From: Methylococcaceae bacterium UBA7658
GTDB lineage: Bacteria > Pseudomonadota > Gammaproteobacteria > Methylococcales > Methylomonadaceae
Direction: 5' to 3'
Assembly: GCA_002483425.1 (NCBI GenBank)
Contig: DLHW01000010.1
Location: forward strand, 1-5,903
DNA length: 5,903 bases
In this document: positions 4,622 through 5,903 of the stretch, piece by piece
How the letters are laid out: the number at the start of each line of letters is the position of its first letter
Numbering within the stretch: position 1 is the first letter of the stretch
The notes under the pieces: model-generated
Seen by the model: the letters and a program-made list of their open reading frames with translations, nothing else
Databases searched by the model: none
What the model was told of the DNA's origin: nothing
Made by a program: the position numbers and the translations under genes

Positions 4622-5903
4622 TTACAAATTATGCTCCGACTTATATCGTGACAGCCGCTCTTCAAATTCAGTACATGCTTGTAAATACTGGACATCACCC
4701 GATTTTTCTGCAACTGCTCGATACTCCTTAAGCATTATCTCGTGATCGGATACCGATTGTTTTGCATATTGCGGATAGGTCAATAAACGACGTTCGTTCA
4801 GAATTAGTGCCTGTTCAAAATAATCCCTTTGTTTTTTTGAACCCTCGTCAGAATGTGTACCAAGTTTGGAACTCACAGCAATATAGTTTTCGAGCCGGTT
4901 CGCGTTTTCGCCGTACCGTTCTATGATCTTTTTAAAGGTATCAAGAACCTGTTCGAACAAATTAAGAGCCTCGTCTTTTCGATTTAATTTGATCAAAACA
5001 TCGCCAACTTGTTCTTGTGAAAAACTTCTACCCCGCAAATGAAATTCGGTTTCGCCAAGGAGTTGAATGATGTTTTCCTTAATTTTAAGTGAAGATTGAG
5101 CCAGCGATAACGCCTCATTAAGTTGGTCTTGTTTAGTAAGGATTTTACTAATCCGATCTTGTGAAGCTGCTTTATCATATTGCCGTTGAGTGTTTTCACC
5201 ATAACTATTAATTAGGTTATTACAAATGTTCAATGAACTTTCATAATATGTCAGAGCTTTTTCATACTGCTCGATCTTTGAAAACATATCTCCGACACGG
5301 GATTTTGAAATAGACAATGCGCGTAACCAATCTGCGTTTTCTCCATATCGTTCCGTTAAACCTTCACGAATTTTGAGTGATATTTCATATTTTTCCATAG
5401 CATTATCAATTTGGTCTAGTTGATAATAAACTATCCCTATTTTTTCTTGAGAAATAGACATATTAAAAAGACGTTCGGCACTTTCACCATATTGTTTAAT
5501 AATTGTTTCACAAACATTTAAAGAGGATTGAAACATAATAAGTGCCTCGTTTAGCTGCTCTTGTATCCTTAGAATCTCTCCTAATCTCGTATATAAGATT
5601 ATCAAATTACTCAAACGCTTAGAATTTTCACCAAAATGGTCAATAAGGATTTCAGTTGTATTAAGCGATTTCTGATACAGGGCTTTGGCTTCATCTAATC
5701 GATCTTGCATGGATAAAATGTCACCTACTTGAATTTGCGCGAGCAGTAAATCCTGCAGCCTGGATTCGTTTTCGCCAAAACGGTCTATAAGATTTTCACA
5801 TTTCTTAAGTCCTTGTTCGAAAAAGGTCTGAGCTTCTTTCGGTCGATCAAGTGTAATCAAAGCAGTTGCGATCCGAACTTCAAGAAGCGAAATATCCCTA
5901 AGA
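4622..5903 (-). CDS. Tetratricopeptide-type repeat protein with 48-residue repeats; C-terminal part, runs off right edge
   Basis: The minus strand is open from the right edge to TAA at 4622 (426 codons visible). A TTG at 5860 is an in-frame possible start, but the repeat pattern continues upstream of it, so the gene almost certainly begins outside the window. Six units of exactly 48 residues follow one another from 5776 down to 4913, each opening with GEN, GES or GET, then a helix with a G-D/E-I/V-L core, a second helix with EAL-x-x-Y/F-x-x-SL, and a third ending in Y/F before the next G. The 42 residues before them fit repeat positions 7-48. The last 100 or so residues drift from the repeat and end in a charged helix (FEERLSRYKSEHNL). 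This register matches the 48-residue TPR variant often found C-terminal to effector domains (NACHT, NB-ARC, caspase, CHAT, TIR, trypsin-like). No enzymatic domain is visible here, so function is unknown; the repeats probably bind a protein or sense a ligand. Base use is more A/T-rich than umuC (5401-5460 has 16 G+C of 60; 3841-3900 has 33), suggesting separate acquisition. Confidence 0.88.
   Translation of the reverse strand, partial: LRDISLLEVRIATALITLDRPKEAQTFFEQGLKKCENLIDRFGENESRLQDLLLAQIQVGDILSMQDRLDEAKALYQKSLNTTEILIDHFGENSKRLSNLIILYTRLGEILRIQEQLNEALIMFQSSLNVCETIIKQYGESAERLFNMSISQEKIGIVYYQLDQIDNAMEKYEISLKIREGLTERYGENADWLRALSISKSRVGDMFSKIEQYEKALTYYESSLNICNNLINSYGENTQRQYDKAASQDRISKILTKQDQLNEALSLAQSSLKIKENIIQLLGETEFHLRGRSFSQEQVGDVLIKLNRKDEALNLFEQVLDTFKKIIERYGENANRLENYIAVSSKLGTHSDEGSKKQRDYFEQALILNERRLLTYPQYAKQSVSDHEIMLKEYRAVAEKSGDVQYLQACTEFEERLSRYKSEHNL
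4913..5776 (-). repeat. Six tandem 144-bp coding repeats (48 residues each)
   Basis: The units are 5776-5633, 5632-5489, 5488-5345, 5344-5201, 5200-5057 and 5056-4913, with no length variation. Protein positions 1-3 (GE-N/S/T), about 29-31 (D/E-A-L/M/K) and 37-38 (SL in most) are most conserved. The DNA copies are clearly diverged, so this is an old protein repeat rather than a recent DNA expansion. Confidence 0.85.

Noticed and set aside
5858..5860. TTG as start of the repeat protein
   Set aside because: The frame stays open to the window edge and the residues before the TTG fit the 48-residue repeat pattern, so it is an internal Leu codon.

Overview
The window reads as a piece of a gammaproteobacterial-type chromosome or island carrying a DNA-defence and DNA-damage gene cluster. 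The organism cannot be fixed from the sequence. The UmuD, UmuC and HsdR proteins resemble the E. coli UmuD, UmuC and EcoR124I types, which suggests a proteobacterium, perhaps an environmental gammaproteobacterium (low confidence).

Layout. (1) Positions 1-1732, minus strand: the N-terminal 577 codons of hsdR, the motor and nuclease subunit of a type I restriction-modification system. The gene runs off the left edge, and hsdM and hsdS are not in view. (2) 1771-2019, minus strand: a small unrecognised ORF just upstream of hsdR whose C-terminus looks like an addiction-module antitoxin. (3) 2020-2108: an A/T-rich gap holding a long RNA-type hairpin. (4) 2109-2784, minus strand: an SRAP/YedK-family abasic-site protein gene that is intact in every respect except a one-base frameshift at a run of five G (plus strand). 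(5) 2785-2898: a compact divergent control region with a 20-bp palindrome and a pair of inverted repeats flanking the putative umuDC promoter. (6) 2899-3330 and 3327-4598, plus strand: umuD and umuC, overlapping by ATGA, encoding the two parts of DNA polymerase V. (7) 4622-5903, minus strand: the C-terminal part of a protein made of exact 48-residue tetratricopeptide-like repeats, open past the right edge and visibly more A/T-rich than umuC.

Working together. umuDC supplies damage-induced translesion synthesis. The divergent SRAP gene would have protected abasic sites in single-stranded DNA, and families of this kind are often found beside SOS genes. The shared gap has operator-like symmetry, including a GAAC-N7-GAAC element that reads GTTC-N7-GTTC on the other strand. 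That is the LexA consensus known from alphaproteobacteria, and no E. coli-type CTGT-N8-ACAG box is visible there. The flanking type I restriction gene and the 48-residue-repeat protein (a repeat class often used as the C-terminal part of STAND-type or protease-type effectors) suggest an accessory or defence island. The most unusual items are the inverted operator pair, the single-base break in the SRAP gene, and the truncated repeat protein.
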